This document shows, one piece after another, positions 56,097 to 64,000 of a stretch of DNA of 64,000 nucleotides; within the stretch, counting starts at the first letter, position 1, and each line of letters starts with the position of its first letter. The position numbers and the translations under genes are program-made. The notes beneath the pieces were generated by a model. The model saw only the letters and a program-made list of their open reading frames with translations, ran no database searches and was not told where the DNA came from. Source of the DNA: Rhodocyclaceae bacterium (lineage in GTDB: Bacteria > Pseudomonadota > Gammaproteobacteria > Burkholderiales > Rhodocyclaceae); contig VBWA01000006.1 of the NCBI GenBank assembly GCA_006218025.1, positions 1 through 64,000 of the forward strand. The letters are read 5' to 3'.

Positions 56097-58031
56097 GTGA
56101 AGATCCATTTTGACCGGACACGCCTTGCCCTGCTGCTCTTGCTTGCGGCACTGCTCGGCGTCGGCATATGGGCCTATCGCGGCGTCGGGGATTCACTGCG
56201 CGAAATCCGCGCGACCGGCATGCAGACACTGCTCAACACGCAGGTCGGAACGCTGGAACAATGGATCTCCGAACGGCGCCACGAGGCGGAACAACTGGCC
56301 GCCGATCCGGAGTTGAGCACCGGTATCCGCAAGTTGACTGCCGGCCGCGGAAATGGTGCCGTCATCATTGCCGGTATTTTGCGCAAGGCCGCACCGATTG
56401 GCGTGACAGGGGCGCGTGTCATCGACCCGCGCGGCCGGATTCTCGCCGCGAAAGACGAGCAACGAATAGGTTCCGACGTGACGCCCGACTTCTTCGCCCA
56501 TCTCTCGCCGGTGCTCGCGGGAGACTCCGCATTCGTGCGTCCCTATCGCGGCAGCGGTGCGGGGGAGGTCGGCCGTGCCTGGGTCGCCGCGCCGATACGT
56601 GCGAACGGCAGGATCGTTGCGGTACTGGCCCTGGGATCACCCGTCGACAAAGGGTTCTCGGGCCTTTTCGACGCCGCCCGCCCTGGCCTCAGCGGCGAAG
56701 CCTTCGCCTTCGATGCCGAGGGCTGGCTGTTGTCGCCGAGCCGGCATGCGGAAGAAATGCGGCAACGCGGGCTGGCGCTGAGGCTGGCCTTGCCCGATAC
56801 GGAGGCGGACCGCCTTACCCTGCTGGCGACCCGCGCGGTGGCGGCACGCGCCACCGGTGGCGAAGGCCTTCTGCTGCAACCCTACCCGAACTACCTCGGC
56901 CGCGACGTGATCGGTGCATGGCGATGGTTGCGCGACCTCGATGTCGGCATCGCCGTCGAGATCGAAGCGAGCGAGGCCTATGCCCCGCTGACTTACCTGC
57001 AGATAGGATTCTCCATCGTCCTGCTGCTGATCTTCGCGGTGTGGCTGTCCGGCTTTCTGCCGCCGAGCGTCCTGGCCGGCCTGTTGCGGCGGGATTCCAC
57101 CGTACGTCAGCTGGGTCCTTACCGGCTGCTGCGGCAGATCGGCGAAGGCGCCATCAGCAACGTATATCTGGCGCAACACCGCATGCTCAAGCGGCCGGCA
57201 GCCGTAAAGGTGCTGAAGCCGCAAGCTGCCTCGGATGAATGGACCGCCCGTTTCCAGCGCGAAGTCCAGCTCTCCAGCCTTCTGCATCACCCCAACACCA
57301 TCAGGATATATGACTACGGCACGGGGCCGAACGGCGAGTTTTACTATGCCATGGAGTATCTGGAAGGTCTGTCGCTGGCCGACCTGGTCGAGCGCTACGG
57401 GCCGGTGCCGCCGGCACGTAGCGCCTACATCCTGCGCCAGGCCTGCGCTTCGCTGTGGGAGGCGCACTCCTGCGGCCTGGTGCATCGCGACATCAAGCCG
57501 CAGAACATCATGCTCTGCGAGATTCGCGGCGAGCGTGACGTGGTCAAGGTGCTGGACTTCGGCCTGGTGAAGCAGATGTCAGGCGACAATACGCGGGACC
57601 TCACCGGCTCGATGCGCATCCTCGGTACGCCGCTCTACATGTCGCCCGAGCGCATTCGAAACCCCAGCGACGCCGACGGGCGCGCCGACATCTACGCGCT
57701 CGGTGCGGTCGGCTTCTTCCTGCTCACCGGCAAGCGCTTGTTCGAAACCGAAACCGAGCATGACCTTACCTATCAGGTGCTGCACACCGTGCCGCGGCTC
57801 GCCTCGGCGTGCTCTCCCTTCGCGGTGCCGGCGGAGCTGGATGCCCTGATCGGACGCTGCCTGGAAAAGGACCCGGCGGCGCGGCCGCAAAGCATTGCCG
57901 AAGTTGCTGGAATGCTCGACGGGGTGCTGGTGCATATGCCATGGACGCGCAGCCAGATCGACACCTGGTGGAAGAATCACTGGGTCAGCGAGGACGATCC
58001 GGGACGGCGCTTCACGGCGCCCAAATCCTGA
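56097..58031 (+). CDS. Membrane Ser/Thr protein kinase with N-terminal Cache-like sensor
   Basis: This 644-aa Hanks-type kinase starts at GTG. Architecture: membrane segment (about 8-26), a periplasmic region of 270 residues resembling a dCache ligand-binding domain, a second membrane segment (about 301-325), then a cytoplasmic kinase domain from about 339. Kinase features: Gly loop IGEGAISNV, K371 in AAVKVLK, catalytic D465 in HRDIKPQN, DFGLV and GTPLYMSPE activation segment. The sensor-first layout is that of histidine kinases and chemoreceptors rather than PknB. A ligand in the periplasm should control phosphorylation. A bidirectional terminator follows. Confidence 0.92.
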   Translation: MKIHFDRTRLALLLLLAALLGVGIWAYRGVGDSLREIRATGMQTLLNTQVGTLEQWISERRHEAEQLAADPELSTGIRKLTAGRGNGAVIIAGILRKAAPIGVTGARVIDPRGRILAAKDEQRIGSDVTPDFFAHLSPVLAGDSAFVRPYRGSGAGEVGRAWVAAPIRANGRIVAVLALGSPVDKGFSGLFDAARPGLSGEAFAFDAEGWLLSPSRHAEEMRQRGLALRLALPDTEADRLTLLATRAVAARATGGEGLLLQPYPNYLGRDVIGAWRWLRDLDVGIAVEIEASEAYAPLTYLQIGFSIVLLLIFAVWLSGFLPPSVLAGLLRRDSTVRQLGPYRLLRQIGEGAISNVYLAQHRMLKRPAAVKVLKPQAASDEWTARFQREVQLSSLLHHPNTIRIYDYGTGPNGEFYYAMEYLEGLSLADLVERYGPVPPARSAYILRQACASLWEAHSCGLVHRDIKPQNIMLCEIRGERDVVKVLDFGLVKQMSGDNTRDLTGSMRILGTPLYMSPERIRNPSDADGRADIYALGAVGFFLLTGKRLFETETEHDLTYQVLHTVPRLASACSPFAVPAELDALIGRCLEKDPAARPQSIAEVAGMLDGVLVHMPWTRSQIDTWWKNHWVSEDDPGRRFTAPKS

Positions 58032-58068
58032 AACAAAAAGCCAGCCCCGCGGGGCTGGCTTTTTGTTT
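58031..58068. terminator. Bidirectional terminator between kinase and actP genes
   Basis: A perfect 38-base palindrome (19-bp arms, GC core AGCCAGCCCCG, flanked by A-run and T-run), which can terminate transcription from both sides. Confidence 0.95.
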
Positions 58069-58089
58069 GATGCCGTGCTGCTGTATTGC

Positions 58090-59772
58090 TTAGTGGCCGG
58101 AGGCGCTGGAGCTGCCGACACCGGTTTCCGAGCGGATCAACTGCGCCGGGAACAGGGCCCGTTCCTTGGCAGCCTGGGCGCTCCTGTCGAGCAGGGAAAC
58201 GATCCAGATCACCAGGAAAGCAGCGGTCATCGAGAAGATCGCCGACGACGCGTAAGGGAACATCGCCGAACCCTTGGGGTTGCCGAGCGAAGCTTCCCAC
58301 ACTGCCGGAGACATGATGGTCAGCGCCACGGAGGAGATCAGGCCCACCGTGCCACCGGCGACCGCACCCTTGGTGGTGCAATCCTTCCACAGCACGGACA
58401 TGAACAGCACCGGGAAGTTGGCCGAGCAGGCCACGGCGAAGGCCAGCATCACCATGAAGGCGACGTTCTGCTTCTCGAACACGATCCCGAGCAGCACGGC
58501 AAAGATGCCGAGGCACACCGTGGTGATCTTCGATACGCGCAGTTCGGTTGCCGAATCGACATTGCCATGGCGCCACACCGAGGCGTAGAGGTCATGCGAC
58601 ACGGCCGAGGCGCCGGACAGCGTCAGGCCTGCCACCACCGCCAGAATCGTGGCGAAGGCCACCGCGGAGATGAAGCCCATGAACATGTCGCCGCCCACGG
58701 CCTTGGCCAGATGCACCGCCGCCATGTTGCCGCCGCCCTTCAAACCCTTGGCCAGTTCGCCGTTGACGAAGTAGTCCGCCGGGTTTGGGATCAGGTTGGT
58801 GATGGCGCCGAAGCCGATAATGAAGGTCAGGATGTAGAAGTAGCCGATCCAGGTCGTCGCCCAGGCGACCGACTTGCGGGCTTCCTTGGCGCTCGGCACG
58901 GTGAAGAAGCGCATCAGGATGTGCGGCAGGCCGGCCGTGCCGAACATCAGCGCCATGCCGACCGAGATGGCCGAGATCGGGTCGTTGATCAGCGCCCCCG
59001 GGCTCATGATCGCATCATGCTTGGCATGCACTTCAACGGCCTTGGTGAACATCGCTTCGGGGCTGAAACCGAACTGGAACATCACGGCCAGCGCCATGAA
59101 GGTGGCGCCGGTGAGCAGCATCACCGCCTTGATGATCTGCACCCAGGTCGTCGCCGTCATGCCGCCGAACAGCACGTAGATCATCATGATGGCGCCGACC
59201 AGTACCACCGCATAGTGGTACTCGAGGCCGAACAGCAGCTTGATCAGCTGCCCGGCGCCGACCATCTGCGCGATCAGGTAGAAGGCCACCACGACCAGCG
59301 AGCCGGACGCCGCAAAGGTGCGAATCGGGCCCGCGTCGAAGCGGTAGCCGGCGACGTCGGCGAAGGTGAACTTGCCGAGATTGCGCAGGCGCTCCGCCAT
59401 CAGGAAGGTGATCACGGGCCAGCCGACCAGCCATCCGATCGAGAAGATGAGGCCGTCGAAGCCGGAAGCGAACACCAGACCGGAAATCCCGAGAAAGGAG
59501 GCCGCGGACATGTAGTCGCCGGCGATCGCCAGGCCGTTCTGGAAGCCGGTGATGCCGCCGCCGGCGGTATAGAAGTCGGCCGCGGTCTTGGTCTTGGTCG
59601 CCGCCCACTTGGTGATCCAGAGCGTGATGCCGACGAAGATCGCGAACATGACGATGGCGGTCCAGTTGGTGTCCTGCTTCTGTGCCTGTCCGAGGTCGGC
59701 GCCGGCAGCAAGGACGAAGCCGGCCGCAAGGAGTGCTGTTGCACCGAAGAGAATGTGCCTGAGCTTGATCAC
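58090..59772 (-). CDS. actP: Cation/acetate symporter ActP
   Basis: The 560-aa SSS-family symporter has about 13-14 membrane segments with a signal-peptide-like N-terminus ([18 protein letters not shown]). The signature [25 protein letters not shown] and [18 protein letters not shown] match ActP (YjcG). It takes up acetate with a cation. It is co-transcribed with the upstream DUF485 gene (4-base overlap), as in the yjcH-actP pair. It pairs metabolically with acyl-CoA synthetases such as the one at 39.5 kb. Confidence 0.95.
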   Translation of the reverse strand: MIKLRHILFGATALLAAGFVLAAGADLGQAQKQDTNWTAIVMFAIFVGITLWITKWAATKTKTAADFYTAGGGITGFQNGLAIAGDYMSAASFLGISGLVFASGFDGLIFSIGWLVGWPVITFLMAERLRNLGKFTFADVAGYRFDAGPIRTFAASGSLVVVAFYLIAQMVGAGQLIKLLFGLEYHYAVVLVGAIMMIYVLFGGMTATTWVQIIKAVMLLTGATFMALAVMFQFGFSPEAMFTKAVEVHAKHDAIMSPGALINDPISAISVGMALMFGTAGLPHILMRFFTVPSAKEARKSVAWATTWIGYFYILTFIIGFGAITNLIPNPADYFVNGELAKGLKGGGNMAAVHLAKAVGGDMFMGFISAVAFATILAVVAGLTLSGASAVSHDLYASVWRHGNVDSATELRVSKITTVCLGIFAVLLGIVFEKQNVAFMVMLAFAVACSANFPVLFMSVLWKDCTTKGAVAGGTVGLISSVALTIMSPAVWEASLGNPKGSAMFPYASSAIFSMTAAFLVIWIVSLLDRSAQAAKERALFPAQLIRSETGVGSSSASGH

Positions 59773-60083
59773 TTGGAAGCCTCCTTGACGATTGCGTCCT
59801 TGGTCGCATCGAACTCGGTGTTCGCGCGGCGGACGTAAATTGCGGTGATGACGATGGTGAAGACGAGCACGCCGATGCCCAGCGGAATCCCGACCGAGGT
59901 CACCGCGCCTGCGCTGATCTTGGTGGCGAGGAATTGCTTGTTGAAGGCGATCAGCAGGATGTAGCCGAAGTAGACGATCATCATCATGATCGACAGGATG
60001 ATCGAGTAGTTGTTGCGCATGCGCACGAACTGCAGGAATTTGGGATTCTTCTGAATCCGTTCGACAATGTCTTCGTCTTTCAT
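59769..60083 (-). CDS. DUF485 membrane protein (YjcH)
   Basis: The 104-aa protein has two membrane segments ([20 protein letters not shown] and [15 protein letters not shown]) and the DUF485 pattern ([18 protein letters not shown], ...ARRANTEFD near the end as [10 protein letters not shown]). It is the usual partner encoded just upstream of actP and shares its regulation. The start follows a GGAGGA site. Confidence 0.93.
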   Translation of the reverse strand: MKDEDIVERIQKNPKFLQFVRMRNNYSIILSIMMMIVYFGYILLIAFNKQFLATKISAGAVTSVGIPLGIGVLVFTIVITAIYVRRANTEFDATKDAIVKEASK

Positions 60084-60160
60084 GATTCCTCCGGAGTGGA
60101 AGGTGATGATTGCAATCGACGCGCGGGTCTTTTGCGGTGCAGCATTCTAGGTGGGAGTCT

Positions 60161-60189
60161 CTTACGCGGCCCTTACGCTGTCCGTAAGG
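60161..60189 (-). promoter_or_regulatory. Phased GTAAG repeats upstream of yjcH-actP
   Basis: CTTACGC occurs at 60161 and 60172, 11 bases apart, with an inverted CGTAAGG at 60183. On the operon strand these read GCGTAAG repeats. They resemble the CTGTAAGC repeats at 52.1 kb, suggesting a shared regulator. Confidence 0.45.
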
Positions 60190-60233
60190 AAGCCGTCAGA
60201 CACAGGCGGGCATGCAACATACCTCCAATGCCT

Positions 60234-60262
60234 TTGACGCGGCAACGCCGGGGGCCTATAAT
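60234..60262 (+). promoter_or_regulatory. Predicted sigma70 promoter for tRNA-Phe
   Basis: TTGACG (60234-60239) and TATAAT (60257-60262) with a 17-base spacer, 14 bases before the tRNA. Confidence 0.8.
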
Positions 60263-60275
60263 CCGCAGCCTTTCC

Positions 60276-60351
60276 GGCTAGGTAGCTCAGTTGGTAGAGC
60301 AACGGATTGAAAATCCGTGTGTCGGCAGTTCGATTCTGCCCCTGGCCACCA
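60276..60351 (+). tRNA. tRNA-Phe (GAA)
   Basis: The 76-base cloverleaf has an acceptor stem GGCTAGG/CCTGGCC, anticodon loop TTGAAAA with anticodon GAA, a T arm containing GTTCGATTC and an encoded CCA end. Confidence 0.97.
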
Positions 60352-60359
60352 CTATCAGA

Positions 60360-60390
60360 GCGGGGGTTCTTCGGAACCCCCGCAATTGTT
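60360..60390 (+). terminator. Terminator after tRNA-Phe
   Basis: A 10-bp perfect stem GCGGGGGTTC/GAACCCCCGC with a TTCG loop (60360-60383), followed by an AT-rich stretch. Confidence 0.8.
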
Positions 60391-60429
60391 TGCACATCCG
60401 GTTGCCAGCCGCCGAAATGGAGTCGCTGT

Positions 60430-61206
60430 GTGACTTCCACCCCTGATTACGAACGCCGTTTCGGCGGCATCGAGCGCTTGTATGGCGCCGGCGCGCTGCT
60501 GCGTGCGGCGGCCGCGCATGTGGTCGTCGTGGGCCTCGGCGGCGTCGGCTCCTGGGCCGCAGAGGCGCTGGCGCGCTCGGGAGTGGGGCGGCTGACCCTG
60601 ATCGACCTGGATCACCTTGCCGAGTCCAACATCAACCGCCAGATTCACGCTCTCGAGTCGACGCTTGGCGCGGCCAAGGTGACGGCCATGAGGGAACGCA
60701 TCGCGGCGATCAATCCGGCCTGCGTGGTCGACGCCGTCGAAGAGTTCATCGACGAACGCAATCCGGTCAACCTGATCCCGCCCTGCGACGCGGTGATCGA
60801 CGCCATCGATCATGTGCGTGCCAAGGTGGCGCTGATCGCGTATTGCCGGCGTGGCGGCATCCGCATCGTGACCACCGGCGCCGCCGGGGGGCGCACCGAC
60901 CCGACGCGGATCGCGGTCATCGACCTGTCGCGCACCACGCAGGATGCGCTGGCCTCGAAAGTCCGTGCACAGTTGCGCCGGGACTACGGCTTCACGCGCG
61001 ACCCGAAGAAGAAGTTCGGCGTCGAGTGCGTGTACTCGCCGGAGCAGGTTCACCGTCCCGCCAGCGCCGACTCCTGTTCGCTCGACGAGGGCTTTGACGC
61101 CGCTGCCGGGCTCAATTGCGCCGGTTACGGCTCGTCGGTCGCGGTTACGGCGACTTTCGGTTTCGTTGCGGCGTCAAGGGCTCTCGCCGGTATACTTCCG
61201 GCATGA
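60430..61206 (+). CDS. tcdA: tRNA threonylcarbamoyladenosine dehydratase
   Basis: The 258-aa E1-like enzyme cyclises t6A at position 37 of tRNAs. It has the adenylation fold VVVGLGGVGSWAAEALARSG, the DLDHLAESNINRQIHAL segment and a C-terminal CAGYGSSVAVTATFGFVAAS. The start is GTG 60430. Near the C-terminus the residues RPASADSCS are encoded by a diverged R1 copy (61052-61074). The stop overlaps the next gene, the first of a tight run to nadD. Confidence 0.93.
   Translation: MTSTPDYERRFGGIERLYGAGALLRAAAAHVVVVGLGGVGSWAAEALARSGVGRLTLIDLDHLAESNINRQIHALESTLGAAKVTAMRERIAAINPACVVDAVEEFIDERNPVNLIPPCDAVIDAIDHVRAKVALIAYCRRGGIRIVTTGAAGGRTDPTRIAVIDLSRTTQDALASKVRAQLRRDYGFTRDPKKKFGVECVYSPEQVHRPASADSCSLDEGFDAAAGLNCAGYGSSVAVTATFGFVAASRALAGILPA
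61052..61074 (+). repeat. R1 dispersed repeat, copy 11 (inside tcdA)
   Basis: Three mismatches to the consensus. It is in frame and sense, giving RPASADSC. Confidence 0.55.
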
Positions 61207-61967
61207 CGAATTCTCCGCACGTTCCAGTCGTTCTGGTTACCGGCGCTGCCCGCCGCGTGGGCGCCGGGATCGCACGCGCGCTGCACGCAGCGGGTGCCTG
61301 CGTGGCAATTCACTATCGCTCGTCGGCCGCGGAGGCGGCGGCCCTCGCCGCCGAGCTGAATGCGGCGCGGCAAGGAGAGGCGGGAGGATCCGCCGCAATC
61401 TTCGCCGCCGATCTGCTGGACATCGACGCGCTGTCGCAACTCGTGGAATCCGTCGTGGCCCGCTTTGGCCGGCTCGATGCGCTGGTGAACAACGCTTCTT
61501 CCTTTTATGCCACGAAAGTCGGCGCTGTCGACACGGCGGCGTGGGATGACCTGATCGGCTCCAATTTGAAAGCGCCGCTGTTCCTTGCTCAGGCTGCGGC
61601 ACCGCATCTCGAGCGCAGCGGCGGCTGCATCGTCAACATCACCGACATCCATGCCGAGCGTCCGCTCAAGGGCTACCCGCTGTACTGCGCGGCGAAGGCC
61701 GGTCTGCTGGGACTGACCCGTGCGCTGGCCCTGGAACTGGGGCCCCGGGTGCGGGTCAACGCCGTGGCGCCCGGCCCGATCGAATGGCCACAGGGCACAA
61801 GTGACTTTCCCCCGGCAGAGCGCACGGCTATCATTGAGCATACGCTGCTGAAGCGTATCGGATCGCCCGCCGACATTGCCCGCACCGTCAAATTTCTCGT
61901 CTTCGACGCGCCCTACGTCACCGGGCAGGTGATCAACGTCGACGGCGGCAGAACGGCTCACCTGTGA
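61203..61967 (+). CDS. SDR oxidoreductase, pteridine reductase (FolM-like)
   Basis: The 254-aa short-chain dehydrogenase has a [12 protein letters not shown] cofactor motif, where the Arg after the Gly motif is typical of pteridine reductases and of NADPH use, NNASSFY for the NNA motif, and the catalytic YxxxK in [18 protein letters not shown]. The IEWP sequence near the end is a hallmark of the family. It reduces dihydropterins. A reverse-strand R1 copy (61515-61537) encodes KVGAVDTAA in the loop after the NNA motif. It overlaps tcdA and ttcA. Confidence 0.9.
   Translation: MTNSPHVPVVLVTGAARRVGAGIARALHAAGACVAIHYRSSAAEAAALAAELNAARQGEAGGSAAIFAADLLDIDALSQLVESVVARFGRLDALVNNASSFYATKVGAVDTAAWDDLIGSNLKAPLFLAQAAAPHLERSGGCIVNITDIHAERPLKGYPLYCAAKAGLLGLTRALALELGPRVRVNAVAPGPIEWPQGTSDFPPAERTAIIEHTLLKRIGSPADIARTVKFLVFDAPYVTGQVINVDGGRTAHL
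61515..61537 (-). repeat. R1 dispersed repeat, copy 12 (inside FolM-like gene)
   Basis: One mismatch, antisense to the gene. It is translated as KVGAVDTAA. Confidence 0.65.
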
Positions 61968-62881
61968 ACGCACCATTGAACATGGCCCCGACCGCCAGAC
62001 AGGCTCAGAAAACCGCATTCGAGGCAAATAAACTCGCCAAGCGCCTGCGCCGCGAGGTGGGCCAGGCGATCGCTGACTTCAACATGATCGAGGCGGGCGA
62101 CAAGCTCATGGTGTGTCTTTCCGGCGGCAAGGATTCCTTCGCCCTGCTCGACATCCTGCTGTTCCTGCGCGAGCATGCGCCGATCGATTTCGACATCGTC
62201 GCAGTCAATCTGGACCAGAAGCAGCCGGGTTTCCCCGCCGAGGTGCTGCCGGATTACCTGCGCGGCATCGACGTGCCTTTCCACATCGAAAACGAGGACA
62301 CTTATTCCATCGTCAAGCGCGTGATCCCGGAAGGCAAGACCACCTGCTCCCTGTGTTCGCGTCTGCGCCGCGGCGTGCTGTATCGCGTGGCCGGCGAACT
62401 GGGTGCGACCAAGATCGCGCTCGGCCATCATCGCGACGACATCCTGCAGACGCTGTTCCTCAACATGTTCTTTGCCGGCAAGCTGAAATCCATGCCGCCA
62501 AAACTGGTGTCGGATGACGGCCGCAACATCGTGATCCGTCCGCTCGCCTATTGCCGCGAGAGCGATCTCGAAGCCTGGGCCGAGGCGCGCGCCTTTCCGA
62601 TCATTCCCTGCAATCTCTGCGGTTCGCAGCCGAATCTGCAGCGCCAGCAGGTGAAGCAGATGCTGCAGGACTGGGAGAAGCGCTTCCCCGGGCGTATCGA
62701 GACCATGTTCCGCAGCCTGGCCAATGTCGTGCCGTCGCATCTGCTCGACGCCCGGCTGTTCGACTTTGCCGGCCTGACGGCTGGCGGAACCCCCGATCCC
62801 GAAGGCGACATCGCCTTCGATGCGCCTGAACTGCCGGCTGATTTTCCGCAGGCCGTGAATTTTCAGGCAAGGGAAGACTGA
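61964..62881 (+). CDS. ttcA: tRNA 2-thiocytidine synthetase TtcA
   Basis: The 305-aa ATP- and Fe-S-dependent enzyme thiolates C32 of tRNAs. PP-loop [14 protein letters not shown] of the Fe-S cluster ([11 protein letters not shown]) and the later CNLCGSQ. The start is GTG 61964, overlapping the preceding gene by four bases. The pairing with the FolM-like gene is common in Betaproteobacteria. Confidence 0.95.
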   Translation: MNAPLNMAPTARQAQKTAFEANKLAKRLRREVGQAIADFNMIEAGDKLMVCLSGGKDSFALLDILLFLREHAPIDFDIVAVNLDQKQPGFPAEVLPDYLRGIDVPFHIENEDTYSIVKRVIPEGKTTCSLCSRLRRGVLYRVAGELGATKIALGHHRDDILQTLFLNMFFAGKLKSMPPKLVSDDGRNIVIRPLAYCRESDLEAWAEARAFPIIPCNLCGSQPNLQRQQVKQMLQDWEKRFPGRIETMFRSLANVVPSHLLDARLFDFAGLTAGGTPDPEGDIAFDAPELPADFPQAVNFQARED

Positions 62882-63639
62882 TGGACGCGCGCCGCCTCCC
62901 TGCGCGCCACGGGGTTCTCTGGCTGCTGGCCGGCTTTGCCCTGTTTCGACGCCATCCGCCGCTGGCAACCGCGATTACCTTCGGTTACCTGCTGACCGTG
63001 ATCGTGGTCAATCTGATCCCGAAGATCGGCCCTTTTCTGCTGCCGCTGTTGTTGCCGACCCTGACGGTCATTCTGGCCAACGGCTGTCGCGCGATCGACC
63101 GCCGCCAGCCGTTTGGCAGTGAAACGCTGATGAGAGGCATCAACGAGCACCGCGCCGGGCTGGCACGTCTCGGCGGCCTGCATCTGGTCGGCTCCAGCCT
63201 GCTGGTGCTGGGGGGCTTTGCGCTGGGCGATCCGGTCACCATCAGCGACGGCCTTGACCCGGAGGAGGCCATGGCGCTTGTCAGCGATATGGCAGTGATC
63301 CTGTTGCTGGCCTCGCCGATGCTGATGGCGTTCTGGTTCGCGCCGCTATTGACGGCATGGGATGGCGTGGGGGCCGTCAAATCGTTGTTCTTCAGCTTTG
63401 TTGCCAGCTTGCGCAACTGGCGCGCTTTCATGATGTATGGCTTGGCCCTGGTTCTGGTGGGCGCCATAGTGCCGGGCATGATCCTGATCATCGCCGGACT
63501 GATTTCGCCGGTGTTGCTCAACATATTCTCCGTTGCCTTGCGCATGCTGCTGATCTTCGTTCTGGCGCCGACCATGGTGGCCAGCGTTTATCTGTCCTAC
63601 CGCGACGTGTTCAGGGGGCCGGCCGAGCCTGATGAGTGA
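62881..63639 (+). CDS. BPSS1780-family membrane protein
   Basis: The 252-aa protein has about five to six membrane segments and the family pattern (ARHGVLWLLAGFALFRRHPPLATAITFGYLLTVIVVNLIPKIGPFLLPLLLPTLTVILANGCRAIDRRQP). No role is established. It overlaps ttcA by one base and nadD by eight, so it is translated in the same unit. Confidence 0.87.
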   Translation: MDARRLPARHGVLWLLAGFALFRRHPPLATAITFGYLLTVIVVNLIPKIGPFLLPLLLPTLTVILANGCRAIDRRQPFGSETLMRGINEHRAGLARLGGLHLVGSSLLVLGGFALGDPVTISDGLDPEEAMALVSDMAVILLLASPMLMAFWFAPLLTAWDGVGAVKSLFFSFVASLRNWRAFMMYGLALVLVGAIVPGMILIIAGLISPVLLNIFSVALRMLLIFVLAPTMVASVYLSYRDVFRGPAEPDE

Positions 63640-64000
63640 ACTCAAAGAAGGAGTGCTCGGCCTCTTCGGCGGCACCTTCGATCCGCTGCATGTCGCACAC
63701 TTGCGCCTTGCCATCGAGGCACGCGAGGCGCTGGGTCTGGCCGGGGTGTGCTTCATCCCGGCGGGCAACCCGGCCTTGCGCGATGCCCCGCACTGCTCCG
63801 CTGTCCATCGTCTGGCGATGGTGGAGCGCGCCCTCGCCGGCGTGCCCGGCTTCAGTATCGACGCGTCGGAGGCGCTCGCCGCCGCACCCGGGCTGAGCTA
63901 TACGGTGGACACCCTCGAACGCCAGCGCAGGCTGCATGGCGACCGGCGTCCGCTGGTGCTGCTGCTGGGCGCCGATGCCTTTGCCCGGTTTGAGGCCTGG
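63632..64000 (+). CDS. nadD: Nicotinate-nucleotide adenylyltransferase (5' part)
   Basis: The first 123 codons of NadD; the gene runs off the window. GLFGGTFDPLHVAHL is the nucleotidyltransferase GxFDPxHxxH motif, followed by HRLAMVERA and SYTVDTLE. It adenylates nicotinate mononucleotide in NAD synthesis. Confidence 0.95.
   Translation, partial: MSELKEGVLGLFGGTFDPLHVAHLRLAIEAREALGLAGVCFIPAGNPALRDAPHCSAVHRLAMVERALAGVPGFSIDASEALAAAPGLSYTVDTLERQRRLHGDRRPLVLLLGADAFARFEAW

Noticed and set aside
57895-59838. Open frame of 647 codons on the plus strand across actP
   Set aside because: It is antisense to actP, crosses a perfect bidirectional terminator and has His/Gly/Arg-rich composition.

Overview
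The window is 64 kb of GC-rich, densely coding chromosomal DNA. Gene content and order (fmt-rsmB-DUF4390-ntrYX-trkAH, hemE, priA; folM-like-ttcA; dapF-DUF484-xerC; a DUF4212 plus VC_2705-type symporter; ActP/DUF485; a BPSS1780-family membrane protein) point to a betaproteobacterium, most likely a Rhodocyclales-like lineage. That placement is inference from synteny; I cannot name a species. I see no insertion sequence, prophage, plasmid gene or CRISPR array. Almost everything is housekeeping, metabolism, envelope and transport.

Layout. 0-11 kb: fmt, an orphan radical SAM/SPASM enzyme, a YitT-like protein, rsmB, a DUF4390 exported protein, the NtrY/NtrX-type two-component system and the TrkA/TrkH potassium system (trkA frame-disrupted). 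11-17.4 kb: hemE, a DnaA-box-rich gap, priA, and an overlapping minus-strand operon of ROK sugar kinase, MOSC protein and MFS transporter. 17.5-26 kb: a DUF1289 protein, an orphan receiver, cbpA-cbpM, a Na+/K+-ATPase-like P2 ATPase, an amidase-cupin-cupin operon, an RNase D-like exonuclease and azlCD. 26-34.6 kb: dapF-DUF484-xerC, two lipid A late acyltransferases, a GFA protein, a HicAB toxin-antitoxin pair and gnnA-gnnB-lpxA, which predicts a lipid A built on 2,3-diamino sugar with amide-linked chains. 34.6-43.6 kb: metK behind a leader that looks like a transcription attenuator, DUF2237, glutathione peroxidase, YchJ, dacB, acetoacetyl-CoA synthetase, a flavin reductase, NnrU and pirin. 43.6-49.8 kb: a CIRCE-controlled groES-groEL operon whose groEL is broken by a short deletion, a DMT transporter and panE divergent from an HTH-cupin regulator, and a rearranged groEL fragment. 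49.8-60.1 kb: a TctDE-like two-component system, two sodium/solute symporter systems, a TPR protein and a Cache-Ser/Thr kinase. 60.1-64 kb: tRNA-Phe, then the overlapping run tcdA, pteridine-reductase-like SDR, ttcA, BPSS1780-family protein and nadD (cut by the window end).

The most unusual signal is a family of short dispersed repeats. A 23-bp bipartite motif, GCCGT-N4-CCAGCGCCGACTTT, occurs about twelve times on both strands, and eight copies are translated in frame inside conserved genes. Related longer modules with conserved hairpins sit inside priA and the ROK kinase gene, read in opposite orientations, near the start of a sensor kinase gene and in intergenic gaps. This resembles a mobile or selected palindromic repeat that tolerates insertion into proteins, and I know of no named family that matches it. 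Other points of interest are the metK leader with mutually exclusive hairpins, two conserved genes broken by short deletions, an NtrX that lacks its sigma54-activating motifs, and matching GTAAG repeats upstream of both symporter operons.
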